64,000 nt of DNA. Source: Schizochytrium sp. CCTCC M209059. Its lineage: Eukaryota; Sar; Bigyra; Thraustochytrida; Thraustochytriidae. Below are positions 10,576-20,479 of the stretch, piece by piece. Under the pieces are notes generated by a model. It was not told where the DNA came from. It worked only from the letters and a program-made list of their open reading frames with translations, and did no database searches. A program made the position numbers and the translations under genes. The stretch covers positions 926,823-990,822 of the forward strand of contig KN805371.1 in the NCBI GenBank assembly GCA_000818945.1, read 5' to 3'. Each line of letters begins with the position of its first letter. Positions within the stretch are counted from its first letter, which is position 1.

Positions 10576-11109
10576 CGTGGCTTGACGCCCTTCTGTCTCG
10601 CCGTGTTTCTCGTCCCGTTTAAGCAGGTTTGGCCCAGGGCCAAGCCAGGCCTGATGGACGAGTCTTATTCTCTTATTCTGTAAGAAGGATGGCTATCGAG
10701 CTCAAGATCACAAGAAAAATACGATTGCAAGGTCCGTTCAAGGCTTTTCACTTAAAATATAGGAACTCCAAGGTTACCGGATATGTAAAAAAAAATGGTG
10801 ACTTGGAAGATGCGGCGACCGTACAGGATATATTGTACAGAGGGAGCTAGCTACTGCTACAAAAGTACCCCCAGCGAGCCTTGCTCGGTGGCGGGTTCGC
10901 GTCCGACTGCGTTTCGCTCGTTTTGTTCATAGACTTTCAAGCGAGCGCGCGCAAAACGCAAGTCAAAACGCTTGCCGAGGTCGGTCGGGCCCGTGGGCGG
11001 CGTCTCGCGCTGCATGCACTCTTGAAGAGCAAGGCTCTCTCCCCCGTCCCCGCCCCCTCACCTCTGGGTGAGCGCGCGGGCGAGAGTAAAAGAAATCAAT
11101 ATCCATGCC
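10576..11109. promoter_or_regulatory. Divergent intergenic region
   Basis: This region separates the minus-strand gene starting at 10575 from the plus-strand gene starting at 11110. It is expected to hold both promoters. Apart from the small frame at 10689-10850, I see no feature. The last 200 bases are GC-rich leader. Confidence 0.4.
10689..10850 (+). CDS. Possible small protein, 53 aa
   Basis: The frame opens with ATG at 10689 (MAIELKITRKIRLQGPFKAF) and ends ...DAATVQDILYRGS. It is Lys-rich and has a plausible beta/alpha pattern, unlike the Arg/Ala shadow frames common here. It matches no family I know and sits in a divergent promoter region. It may be a genuine short gene or chance. Confidence 0.22.
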   Translation: MAIELKITRKIRLQGPFKAFHLKYRNSKVTGYVKKNGDLEDAATVQDILYRGS

Positions 11110-12153
11110 ATGGCCCGAGAAGATGATCCGATCTTGAAATCCAAAGATATGCAACGTCGGCAAACCACCTCTTTGCGCAGCAAGCTGCCACAGTCAGATC
11201 TGCGAGGGGACGAATCTATTGCATTGGCGAGATCGCAGAAAAAGGTCCAAAGAAAGACATACTGTGCATTGTCATGTTTGTCGAAATCGCGTGCACCCCC
11301 GAAACGCGCGCGTCAGGTTACACGTATGCTTACCATGTGTCTCGAAGCATCTGAAGAGTCGAGGACTTTAGAACGTGACCTAGTACGCAAGCATGGAATT
11401 ACAAAGCATTCACAGCCTCTTTTTTCCACCACAGGGCATAGAGTTGCCGAGGCCCATGAACGAGCCAAAGCACGAGCGCGGCAGCCAAGATTTGAAGGAG
11501 GAAAGGCGGCACCCTTGGTGCGGCCGCGAACGGCACCACCGCGCACATCTAAAGAGATGGGAGGAAACTATGCCTCTTTTATCACGCCCAAGGCGTCATT
11601 ACGTCGAGGTTTTGATGCATCGTCCAAGTCCTTGCAGCAATCAAGATATCCCCTGAGCACTCGCGCTGGTGTTTCTGTACGACCAGCGTTGGAAAATCAA
11701 ACCATTGAGGAGATTAGCTTTCGTGGACCACCTCTTTGTCTGAAATGTGGACGTCTCGCGGATAAGGAAATGGATCGATATCGTAATGTACGCGCAGTGG
11801 GCTTTAAGGCAATCTTTGACCGTGCTCACCATCGTTTTGTGCACATGACAAACGACGCAAATATTCGGCACATCTTTGCATCGTGGCGGTCGTACGCGAG
11901 ACTTGAAGTCTTTAAGCGCCGACAGGCCACCAAGCTTTTTGACCTAAAGAATGAGATGCGACTACGTGCTGCAGTGTCATGCTGGGCAGGGGAAACGCGA
12001 CGTAGGGCCATCAATCGACTACGGAGTGCCCTGAAAGCTGCTGAAGAGGCGCGCGACGTAATCAGTAACGTGAGCCTCGACGATGATGAAAATGATTTGA
12101 GCAAGGACCAGATACAAGATGATCGTGAAGGTAAAAGTGCAAGCGAAAGCTAA
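11110..12153 (+). CDS. Hypothetical protein with Sfi1-like Trp repeats, 347 aa
   Basis: The first in-frame ATG is at 11110 (MAREDDPILKSKDMQ); the frame is open further upstream only from a GTG. The N-terminal 200 residues are basic and low in order. Near residue 215 there is a CLKCG pair with no obvious partner. The C-terminal third is helical with spaced aromatic/basic motifs (HIFASWRSYARLEVFKRRQA and AVSCWAGETRRRAINRLRSA). These resemble the W-x3-8-basic repeats of Sfi1-type centrin-binding or IQ-like proteins. A centrin gene is present at 25.1 kb, but a partnership is only conjecture. The tail is acidic. It converges on the minus-strand gene ending at 12231. Confidence 0.65.
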   Translation: MAREDDPILKSKDMQRRQTTSLRSKLPQSDLRGDESIALARSQKKVQRKTYCALSCLSKSRAPPKRARQVTRMLTMCLEASEESRTLERDLVRKHGITKHSQPLFSTTGHRVAEAHERAKARARQPRFEGGKAAPLVRPRTAPPRTSKEMGGNYASFITPKASLRRGFDASSKSLQQSRYPLSTRAGVSVRPALENQTIEEISFRGPPLCLKCGRLADKEMDRYRNVRAVGFKAIFDRAHHRFVHMTNDANIRHIFASWRSYARLEVFKRRQATKLFDLKNEMRLRAAVSCWAGETRRRAINRLRSALKAAEEARDVISNVSLDDDENDLSKDQIQDDREGKSASES

Positions 12154-12230
12154 CTATAATTCACCTAGCAAAGGAATTTCAAGGTCTAGCAAAGAAAATT
12201 TAAGGCAATACGTCCCTAAGTTCTGCTTGT

Positions 12231-14441
12231 TTAGCCCTTATTTTTCTTGCCGGCCTTTTTCTTTGACTTGTTAGCCTTTTTACGGGCAGCGCCCGCCTGG
12301 TACGCGCTCTTGAGCTGGCCCGTTTCGGCGTCATGCCATTCCGCAACAAGGTCGGTGAGCAACCCATCGCAGGATGTCTCGAGATAAGTGTGCAGGGCGC
12401 CAGGCGCATCCAAGTTGCCAGTTTCGCCTTGCATGCGACACAGGATCCGCAAGCGAGTGAGCAGGCCGCCCCGCAAATGCGGAGGAACTTCGACGACACC
12501 CGAGATGCCTTTGCCGGTAACTTGAGTTGGGAAGGCTTCCCTTAGCGCAGCGAGATAGGCCTTGACGAGCGGCGCGGCGCGCTGTGTTGATGCAGACCCG
12601 TGCTCAAGCATGCTCACAACGAGTTCGTGTGCAACGTGTTCGGGCTCTTTGTCGAGAGCCAACGTTTCCCACACTGCCCGCAAGCGCGTAAAAGCAAGGT
12701 CCAAGGAAGAATGTTCGCCGGTCATGTCAGCTGTCGCTGCGGTCAAGCGTTTGCCAAACAGAGAATCTTCGGGCGAAGAGGGATACTTTGCCTCGTCGGT
12801 GATTGTCCGCAGACGCTCATACGAGGTCAGGAGGCGCATTCCTGCGGCGCGAAGATCGTTGGACGTAGAGAGCCCGTTGCAGGCTCGTTCGAAGGCCTCT
12901 TCGGGGACAGAAAGACCACTGGCTGCAAGATTGTCAGCCTCCCATTTCTCGTGGTCCTTAAATCGTGTGGCATAGAGTGCAACGGCGAGAAAGTAACCAA
13001 TGGCTTCATCATGCGAGAGGCTGGCAGTGTCGGGCATGGCGGCCTCGACAACGCGAATGAATCGATCCTTGTCAAAGGTCTCGATGGGCGGGAGATAGTG
13101 AGCAACGGCGCTGGCATCTTGGCCACCAAAAATACCCGTGGCCAGGCATGTTTCGGATCCTTTGAGATCATGGACGAATCGTTTGCGAAAGCAGAGCTTG
13201 AAGAGACCGATGATCTTTGCGTTGCCATACTTGGCAAGCTTTAGTATTTCGGTGAGCTTGCGCGAGCCAGCAACCTTTGCCTTGAGGTTATCGAGAGCAA
13301 AGGGCAGGACCTTCCAAAATGTTTCGTGAATACGGAAATCAAGCTTTGCAGCGAAGCGGAAGACGCGAACGATGCGTAGCGGGTCGTCACGAAGCACCTT
13401 GACCCACCAATTGTCCTGAGGAGAGTTGACATCCAGTCCGACAACCTTGGCTAGCTCGTGATCAGCGTCGGAGAGTATCAGCTTGGCGTCCGCTTCGGGA
13501 GGGTGCGGTGCGCGGAGCACGCCGGCCTTGAGGTCCTCGAGCCCGCCATAATAGTCGAGGAGGGTCCAAGTAAGGGTCCCGTCTGCGCCCTCTTTAACTT
13601 TGACGAGCATGGCACCAATGGTGAGGTCACGGCGCAGTGCATCCTGGAGTGGCGTCCCGCGTTGGTCACGCGTGGGTATGCGGTGCGTGTCATTTTCGTC
13701 GTACGTTTCTTCGCCAATGGTGGGCATGACATCAACATCGAGGGGAGGGGATCCATCAGCGTACCCAAAGACTGCTTTGGCTGTGTCAAGATTTTTGTCC
13801 TTGGACACATCGCCCTGAATGTCGACAGACTTGAACGTGTCAAAGCCAAAGCGGCTTTTCACCATTTCTGCGCCAAGCGTATCGATAAAGCTGGGCATGT
13901 CCTCGAGAATCGAGCCAACGGTGACGTCCTCGGCACAGTCGACAAGACAGATGCTGAGGTCGAGATCATCGGGCTCTTTGTCAAGCAAGAGATCGCGGAC
14001 GTAGCCTCCATTGATGAAGACACCATCAACGGGTATTTCGCTCCAGGCGATGTACTCGAGAAAGAAGCGAAGTACGAGCTGCTCGCGCGTGGGAATCTTC
14101 ACTACGAGGTCTGCGGGAATGGCCTTTTCATGCGCCGCACGTGCCGCAGGCCGGGCGTCCGTGTCTGCGTCCGTGACTGCGTTTGCGATTGTGTCTGCGT
14201 CCGCGCCAGCGTCTGCGCCAGCGTCCGCGCCAGCGTCCGCGCCAGCGTCCGCGTCATGAGATTTGAGATCTTCGCGAGACTGTACTGGGCTGGGTGCTGC
14301 GACTGGTTTCTCCTCGCGTTTCGTGAGCGTCTTGGTCAAGTCTGATTCCTTGCCGGCGCGCGCTCGAGATGCGAGGAGTACGCTCGCGACGGCGGCCGCA
14401 TAGCTTGCGCAAATCGCCCATCCGGGCGCGTTATCGCCCAT
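12231..14441 (-). CDS. CCA-adding enzyme / poly(A) polymerase family nucleotidyltransferase
   Basis: The 736-residue protein carries the class II nucleotidyltransferase signature: GGYVRDLLLDKEPDDLDLS at residues 145-163, with the metal-binding Asp pair in DDLDLS. The RRD motif is LRRDLTIGAML and the ED-like motif is RDDPLRIVRVFRFAAKLDF. These are typical of tRNA nucleotidyltransferases and bacterial-type poly(A) polymerases. An N-terminal hydrophobic stretch (WAICASYAAAVASVLLA) could be a signal anchor or part of an organelle-targeting sequence. It is followed by an Asp-Ala-Gly-Ala minisatellite (about residues 63-95), and the C-terminus is Lys-rich (KKANKSKKKAGKKNKG). The C-terminal helical part is longer than in ordinary CCA enzymes, so a specialised substrate is possible. 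It is read away from ARP6, on the same strand. Confidence 0.85.
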   Translation of the reverse strand: MGDNAPGWAICASYAAAVASVLLASRARAGKESDLTKTLTKREEKPVAAPSPVQSREDLKSHDADAGADAGADAGADAGADADTIANAVTDADTDARPAARAAHEKAIPADLVVKIPTREQLVLRFFLEYIAWSEIPVDGVFINGGYVRDLLLDKEPDDLDLSICLVDCAEDVTVGSILEDMPSFIDTLGAEMVKSRFGFDTFKSVDIQGDVSKDKNLDTAKAVFGYADGSPPLDVDVMPTIGEETYDENDTHRIPTRDQRGTPLQDALRRDLTIGAMLVKVKEGADGTLTWTLLDYYGGLEDLKAGVLRAPHPPEADAKLILSDADHELAKVVGLDVNSPQDNWWVKVLRDDPLRIVRVFRFAAKLDFRIHETFWKVLPFALDNLKAKVAGSRKLTEILKLAKYGNAKIIGLFKLCFRKRFVHDLKGSETCLATGIFGGQDASAVAHYLPPIETFDKDRFIRVVEAAMPDTASLSHDEAIGYFLAVALYATRFKDHEKWEADNLAASGLSVPEEAFERACNGLSTSNDLRAAGMRLLTSYERLRTITDEAKYPSSPEDSLFGKRLTAATADMTGEHSSLDLAFTRLRAVWETLALDKEPEHVAHELVVSMLEHGSASTQRAAPLVKAYLAALREAFPTQVTGKGISGVVEVPPHLRGGLLTRLRILCRMQGETGNLDAPGALHTYLETSCDGLLTDLVAEWHDAETGQLKSAYQAGAARKKANKSKKKAGKKNKG
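14160..14256 (-). repeat. Asp-Ala coding minisatellite in the nucleotidyltransferase gene
   Basis: Imperfect 6- and 12-bp units (GCGTCCGCGCCA-type) encode a DAGADAGADA run in the linker between the N-terminal hydrophobic segment and the catalytic domain. The repeat keeps the frame open and probably varies in copy number between strains. Confidence 0.7.
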
Positions 14442-14720
14442 TTTGGGATTTTACTTGACCACTCACGGCACATCATAGGCTAAGTAAAATTTTGTCTTTC
14501 CGTGAGCGCGCCTTACCGGTTCGTGGTTCGGGGCTGGCAGCGAACAAGTTGATACTGTTGGGATTGAGAATTCTAGGCCTACGTCAGATTGAGAAGTTAG
14601 GACGACGACACCATGAGAAAGAAGCGAAGGCGCACAGGTCGTTATTTTAGGCCAAAAAAATAATAATAATCTCGTTTACGCATTGCGTTCACAGTAAACA
14701 AAACAAAATCTATGATCCCA

Positions 14721-16070
14721 TCATGGGGTGGAGGGCTGGTTCTGCGTTTGTTGTTGGTCTTGTTTCACCTCAACGGGAGCAAAATGTCGCCCAGCCATAC
14801 ATACACCGCGAATAGGATCGGGAACATGGCGTACGTTGTAAGCATCCCCGAGGTCGTTCGACAAACGCTTTGCAAAGTTTGGAAATAATGTGGACCCGCC
14901 CGTCAGAAGAATGTTCTTGCGCAGAATGGGCCGGAGCTCTCGCGGACAGAGGTCAACGACATCTTGAATGACCTGAACGAGGCCTGCCTGGCGCATTCCT
15001 AGATTACTCGGCTCGAAGAGGAGCTCTGGAACCATGAAGCATTCACCGCGCAGAGCAAGCATCTGGTCCCGCAGATGAAGAACTTCCTCTGGCTCCGTGT
15101 TGGGTGAAAGAGGATAGCCTTCCATGATCGTTTGAAAGTCAGGTAGAACGTAGCGACGAGTGAAGCGCGCCTCCAAGGCGCGACGGTCGACGAGTGGGAT
15201 ACGCTCTCGGACCGGAAGACCAGGCTGACGTTCAAGAAGCGCAAGAGCCGCAAGATCGGCGTCAATGTTTGTCGAGACGTAACAGATTTGTCTCTTCATG
15301 ACATCGACAATCTGCGTCTCGTCTTGGAGGTTCACCTGGCCATACGATACGAGCTCGCGAAGATAGTGTGTGAGAAGCTTGCCTCCGACATCAATACGTC
15401 GCACAGCTTGCTCAAAGACGCGGCCGTCCATGAGGGGCACTACATGGGTGAACGAAAATCCGGCGTCAACCACGATGCAAAAGGGACCAGCATCTGCGTC
15501 GCGGGCAGCTAGTTGGGCGGGGTGCACGGTGAGGAGACGTTTGATGCCAAGTTTCGATCGTACGAGATCTTCCGTTGCGGTTTGGATTTCTTGGGGGACA
15601 AAGGCGGGCGTAGTGAGGACGAGACCGGTGACGGCGCCGCTGAGATCAAAGCGTTCAATCGTTTGCTCCCACACGAGCTGCTGTGTGTCTAGATTGATGA
15701 GATAGCCTCGTTCAAGGCTTCGCGTAAAGAGAAGACGGCCCGCAACGTCTTCGTTGTCTGAGGGCGCCTTTTCTGTATCTTGGCCAACGAGAACAGCGCC
15801 TCCTCTGGCGTCCTTCTTCCCGCGAGCCGTGCAATTGGGGACGGTCAAGACTGTCGAGTCTGCTGCTCGACGCAGGGCAGCGTCTGCGAGTTCGCGTTTT
15901 TCCTGGACGGCCTGTTGCTGACGGTCGTTGCCATCGACAGGGCGAGGCCCTTTCGGCTGTTGGCGAGCGTGCTCGAGCGCGGCTTTGTGCGCCTCGGTCG
16001 CGGCTGCCTTCATGGCGTCTGGCAGGCCGCTCTTGACGGCGTGGCCGCCATTGTCGATGACGAGCCACAT
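14721..16070 (-). CDS. ARP6: Actin-related protein 6 (SWR1/SRCAP remodeller subunit)
   Basis: The 449-residue actin-fold protein starts MWLVIDNGGHAVKSGLPD, the nucleotide-binding first hairpin. Typical ARP6 motifs follow: RSLERGYLINLDTQQLVWE, LVLTTPAFVPQEIQ, VVDAGFSFTHVVPLMDG, RRIDVGGKLLTHYLRELVSY and ILLTGGSTLFPNFAKRL. ARP6 is a subunit of the SWR1/SRCAP complex that deposits H2A.Z and acts in the nucleus. It is longer than the usual 400-430 residues because of a Gln/Lys/Ala-rich insertion (about residues 20-65) between the first hairpin and the VPNC segment. The C-terminal tail is Gln-rich (KQDQQQTQNQPSTP). It diverges from the AP2 gene across a 2-kb region. Confidence 0.88.
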   Translation of the reverse strand: MWLVIDNGGHAVKSGLPDAMKAAATEAHKAALEHARQQPKGPRPVDGNDRQQQAVQEKRELADAALRRAADSTVLTVPNCTARGKKDARGGAVLVGQDTEKAPSDNEDVAGRLLFTRSLERGYLINLDTQQLVWEQTIERFDLSGAVTGLVLTTPAFVPQEIQTATEDLVRSKLGIKRLLTVHPAQLAARDADAGPFCIVVDAGFSFTHVVPLMDGRVFEQAVRRIDVGGKLLTHYLRELVSYGQVNLQDETQIVDVMKRQICYVSTNIDADLAALALLERQPGLPVRERIPLVDRRALEARFTRRYVLPDFQTIMEGYPLSPNTEPEEVLHLRDQMLALRGECFMVPELLFEPSNLGMRQAGLVQVIQDVVDLCPRELRPILRKNILLTGGSTLFPNFAKRLSNDLGDAYNVRHVPDPIRGVCMAGRHFAPVEVKQDQQQTQNQPSTP

Positions 16071-18112
16071 GGCATCATCCGCGTCGATCGTGCTTGCGGG
16101 CTCGATCGAGCCCTCCCTCGCCTTAGCTTGCCTTGTCTTGCCTCGCCTTTGCGCTTTGCAATGGATGGTGTTCGCATTGGAACGTATAGTGTCGCCACTA
16201 GTTCCGTCTAGTCCCTTCTCTGCGTGTTAGCTGAGGCGAAACAAAAGTTACCCATCACACGGATATGACTGACACACATACGTACTGTTCGTACGTACAC
16301 CATGACGCCGGCGGGTGATGCTTTTTCGACTGAGCTGCGAGGCCACGAGCCACCTTCTGCTGCTGTCGCTACCTGGCTGCTGCAGCTACTGCAGCTGCTG
16401 GTGGTGGTGCCCCTCCCGTGTAGTACCAACCGGGTCGCGGCGCACAATTCTCCTTGCTCCTCGCTCCGAGCGAGCAAGCGGCCGGGCGAACAAGTACGCG
16501 AGCGCACTCGGGCCGACCGACCGACCGACCCCCCCGACCCGGCGCCCTGAATCTTGGCTGCCCTCCGCGTCGGCTGCGCCGTGGTCGTCGCATATTGCGT
16601 CGGCCGAGGGCTTGCTCGTGCAGGCGTTCGTGGCGGACGAGACGGAGGAGGATCATCGGTCGCGGCGGTCGATGCGATCGATGATGGATGTGCGTGAGAC
16701 TCGCACGTCGCCGTCGCAGCTGCAACGGGCGGGCTGGGTATCGGTCCCCGCGTCCAGGCTCTATTGGTCTCCCTATTATTACTACACTATCCGAAGCAGC
16801 AGCAGCTGCGGCTCCACGGAGAGTCGCGCATGATGATCTCTCTCTCTCTCTCTCTGATCTACCTGCAAGCAAGAGGCTCCGCGTCGCAGCCCAGAATAAC
16901 CGAAACCAACCCCCGGCTTAGCGAGCGCAGGACGAAGAAGGCCTAAGGAAAGAACGAAACCGTACCGAGAAAACATTCTCCAGCCTTCCCCTGGCACCGC
17001 TCGCCCGCCCGCCACCGCTCTCCCTCGCGCGCTCCACCTCGCCAGCGAGCGGCCTGGCCTCCCTCGCGGCCGCTCTCTTTGTCCTCGCGCGCGCGTGTGT
17101 GCGTGCGCGTGTGTGCGTGCGCGTGTGTGTGCGCGTCTGCGTGTGTGTGCCTCGCCTGCAGGCCGAGCAAGCCCCGCCCGAGGAGGCGCAGCGTGCTGGC
17201 CGGCTCCTTCCCGTGTCTCTCCTTCCCGCCTCTCTCGCCCGAGTGGGCTGCTGCCGACTTGCTCGTCTCGCGCGAGTGCGGCTGACTGCCTCGTCCGCGC
17301 TGGCTGGCGCTGACGGGCTCGCTGCGCATCGTAGCCGGCCTGGGCTTGCCTCGCCGCCTGCCTGCCTGCCCGCCCGCCTGCCGACTCGCTAGGCTGCCCG
17401 CGTGTGCGCCGCGTGTGCGCCGCGGCGCCTGCTTGGCGGCGGCCGCGGCGGGGCAGGATAGCGCTCGCGGCGGCGCGCCTGGTCACGGCCGCCCTTCCTC
17501 GCGCCGCTGCGCTCCCGAGCGGCCACGGCGCCGGCCGCGGCGCCGCCCGCTTCGGGTTGCATGCAGCGAGCGAGCAAGAGCAAGGGCAAGAGCAAGAGCA
17601 AGCAAGAGCAAGCAAGAGCAAGCAGCGAGCAGACCCCGTGGAGCCCATCCCGCGGAGCCCGTCCCAGCCCGGCCCGCCGGCGAAGAAACCGACGCGCGCG
17701 CGCTCGCGCTCTGCACGCGCGCTCGCTCTTGCGCGCTCGCGCGCTCTTGCGCGCGCGGTCCTCCGCGCGTCGCTCGAGTCCGAGGCGAGGCGGGGGGGGC
17801 GGCGAGGCGCGTCCAGCGAGCGGCAGAGCGAAACCAGCACACACTCACTCGCGCGGCGAGAGAGAGGGGGAGACAGAGGGAGAGGGAGAGGAGGGAGGGA
17901 ATAAGGGGCGGGAAAGGCGCAGGGAAAAACGCTGCGCGAAGGCGGCTAAGCAGAGCCGAGCGCGGCGAGCGGAGACGCGCATTGGCAGCGCAGCGCAGCG
18001 CAGAGCGCAGCAGCGCAGCAGCGCAGAGCAGAGCAGAGCAGAGCAGCGCAGCGCAGAGCAGAGCAGAGCGGAGTCGCGCGTTGGCGGCAGCGACGGCGCG
18101 GAGAGAGGCGCG
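16071..18112. promoter_or_regulatory. 2-kb divergent promoter/leader region between ARP6 and the AP2 gene
   Basis: The region holds CTG-rich patches (about 16360-16410), a CT dinucleotide run (about 16838-16857), alternating GT/GC runs (about 17085-17150) and many AGCAAGAGCAAG and GCAGAGCAGAGC units (about 17560-17620 and 17990-18070). Long frames on both strands are Arg/Ala/Ser low complexity and mutually overlapping. I read it as the two promoters plus a long GC-rich 5' UTR for the AP2 gene. Confidence 0.45.
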
Positions 18113-18276
18113 ATGAGCGCCAAGGAGCTGGAGCTGGACGCCGCCGCGCACGACACGGCGCTGCCGCAACGGCAGGAGGTCTCGCCGGGGGCGACGGGCG
18201 CCGCGGCGAGGGGAGGCGCGGCGACGGGGCCCGCGGCGGCAGACGGCAGCGGGCATGCAGGACACCAGGTCCACCC

Positions 18277-18309
<33 letters not shown>

Positions 18310-19715
18310 CTATCAGCAGCAGCACCAGCAGGCCCACCAGCCGCACCAACAGAGGGACGCCAAGGAAGCGAACGCGCCCGAGGCCGTGTCCACGACGCCG
18401 AACCGAAGAGCCGTGCCGCGCAAACACGAAGACGGCGCAGAGTTCCCCGAGGTTCACGGACACCATCACCACCACCACGAAGGCAAAGACGACTTTGGAA
18501 GCAGCCCCGGCGGCTACGGCGGCGCGCCGCTCCTGAGCTCCGGAGGCTTCGTGAACTCGCCCGCGGGCGGGTCCCTCGCAGGGAGCGATGGGCTCGCCTC
18601 CCCAGGATTCGGGATCACGGGCTTCATGCCGCACTTCGGCGGCCCGGGCGGACCTGGCGTTAACACGCTCTATGGCTCCATTCTCCTGCAGCAGCTGCAA
18701 AGCGGCTTCGTCAACCAGCAAAATTTTCACGCCCTCGAACAGGAGGCCTTCCGAAAGCTCGAGGCCAATGGCAGCAGCGAACCCCCTCGCCCCCCTCCCG
18801 CCAAAGGCAAAGCCAAATCCCGCAAGCGGACCGCTTCGGGCGCCCCCAAGAACGGCGTCAGCCCCTTGCACGGCGACGAGGAAGACGAAGACGACGATCC
18901 CGACCCCAGCACCAGCATCGTCACCAACAGCCAAACGGGAAGCACCCGCCGTCGCTCCCGCAGAAAGTCCTCCGTCTACCGCGGCGTCTCGCGCTGCGCC
19001 AAGGACGGTCGCTGGCAGGCGCGCATCCGAGTTGGCCGCAAGGTCGTCTATATTGGGCGCTACAAGACCGAGATCGAGGCCGCGCGAAACTACGACATCA
19101 AGGCCAAGGAGTACCACAAAGCTCGCGCCGTCCTCAACTTCAAGGACGGCGCCGAGTTCTCCGAGAGCGAACTGGCCGCTGCCGAGGCAGAGAGCAACGC
19201 AAGGGTGGCCGCCGTCGCTGCGGCGGAGGAGGCCGAGCAGAACAGGAGGCCGCAGACGTCCCTCGACCCGCCCGCGGTACATGCCGCCGATCATAAACTC
19301 ACCGAGATGGGCGAGGGCGAGGGCGACAAGGGCCAGCCCAAGAAGAAGGGCCGCCGCGCGAGCGCCATGCCTGCGCGCGCACAGTCCAACGCCAAGGACC
19401 GCCGCAATTCTGTCCCGCCCCAGGTCGAAAGCAACACCAACAATCAGCTCTACCACCTTAACCTGCCTCCCTTCGGCGGAAGCCCTGTCCATTCCAACAA
19501 TCCTGTCCTTCAGAGCCTTACTGCTGCTGGAATCATAAACAACAATGGACTCGCCACCTCGCCTTCAGAGCTGCATGCGTCTTTCAGTTCTTCGCCCGTC
19601 AACCCGCATCACCTCGAAAAGTCTGACGATGCTCAGAAGCCAAATGCACGACCTGCAGGCAAGGGCGACGAAAAGAATCTTACAGGCGATGGATCTGCTG
19701 CTGCTGCCCCTTCCA

Positions 19716-19749
<34 letters not shown>

Positions 19750-19939
19750 TTCTTCTTCGTCTTCTACTTCTGCGCCCAAATCCTCCGACATGAAAAATGC
19801 GGCAAACGGTCTCATGTCCCTCGTTGACAAATCGCAAAACAAGTCTCCGGGTCAACCGGAAAATAACGAGACTGGCAAAGCTGCTTCCGCGCAAAACCAA
19901 GAACAGGCGTCGCAGCAGACGGAGCAAAAGCAAGAGTAA
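18113..19939 (+). CDS. AP2/ERF-domain transcription factor
   Basis: The start is the ATG at 18113 (MSAKELELDAAAHDTALPQ). The frame stays open upstream to 17561, but only as low-complexity leader. The 608-residue protein has a Gln tract (about residues 56-80), a His run (about 118-124) and a proline-rich middle. A single AP2 domain spans about residues 284-343: SSVYRGVSRCAKDGRWQARI, then VYIGRYKTEIEAARNYDIKA and RAVLNF. The tail has a long Ser tract (about 535-560) and Gln-rich end. The YRG, WQARI and AA-YD elements are those of a DNA-binding AP2 fold. AP2 factors are best known in plants and apicomplexans. A Lys/Arg-rich segment before the domain (GSTRRRSRRKSS) is a likely nuclear signal. The targets are unknown. 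Confidence 0.85.
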
Positions 19940-20479
19940 CATATCCATCTACCATCTGAAAGGAGCCTGTCTCTCTTCCCGATTACCTACAACCCCGGGG
20001 ATCGATTGGTCACTTGTTACCTTACCTTACCTTATTTCTTCTTGTCTTTCCCGCAAAGTCTTGTTGTTTGAGTCATCCATGCAAACAAGAACAAGAACAA
20101 GAACAAGCAGAAGAAGAGTTGCAGCAGAAACAGCAGAGGCAAGAGTATCATATTCATTTACTACCTGAATGGAACCTGGTCAATTGACCGGTGACTTGAT
20201 TTCGCTGTTCCACATCCGATAAATTTGCAGGGCCCAAAAAAACAAACCTTCTTCTTCTTCTTTTTCTTTTTCTTTTTCTTTTTCTTTTTCTTCCTCCCCC
20301 CCCCCCCCTTTTTTGTCTGTTTTCTTTTCGTTATTCATTCGTTCTTTTCTCGCAAGCCAGCCAGCAAGCCTATTATTAGTCTCTCAAAAAGAAAGAAACG
20401 GGAGGAAGGAAGGAAAGAAACGTGATGGTCGTTCGCCAATGGTGTGCGTGTAGTTCTCCGCTGGGATGATCTTGCTTGC
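19940..20479. other. Convergent 3' region with pyrimidine repeats
   Basis: The AP2 gene and the PP2C gene end toward each other here. The region has CTTAC repeats (about 20020-20035), an AAGAAC run (about 20085-20110) and a (TTTTTC)n tract with a poly-C block (about 20249-20312). The two 3' UTRs account for the space. No gene is supported. Confidence 0.5.

Noticed and set aside
16782..17840. Minus-strand 352-codon frame between ARP6 and the AP2 gene
   Set aside because: Made of Arg/Ala/Gly repeats from GC-rich leader sequence, with no protein-like composition, and overlapped by other frames.
17483..19492. 669-codon frame antisense to the AP2 gene
   Set aside because: A mirror of the AP2 coding sequence and its leader. 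The plus strand carries the real AP2 domain.
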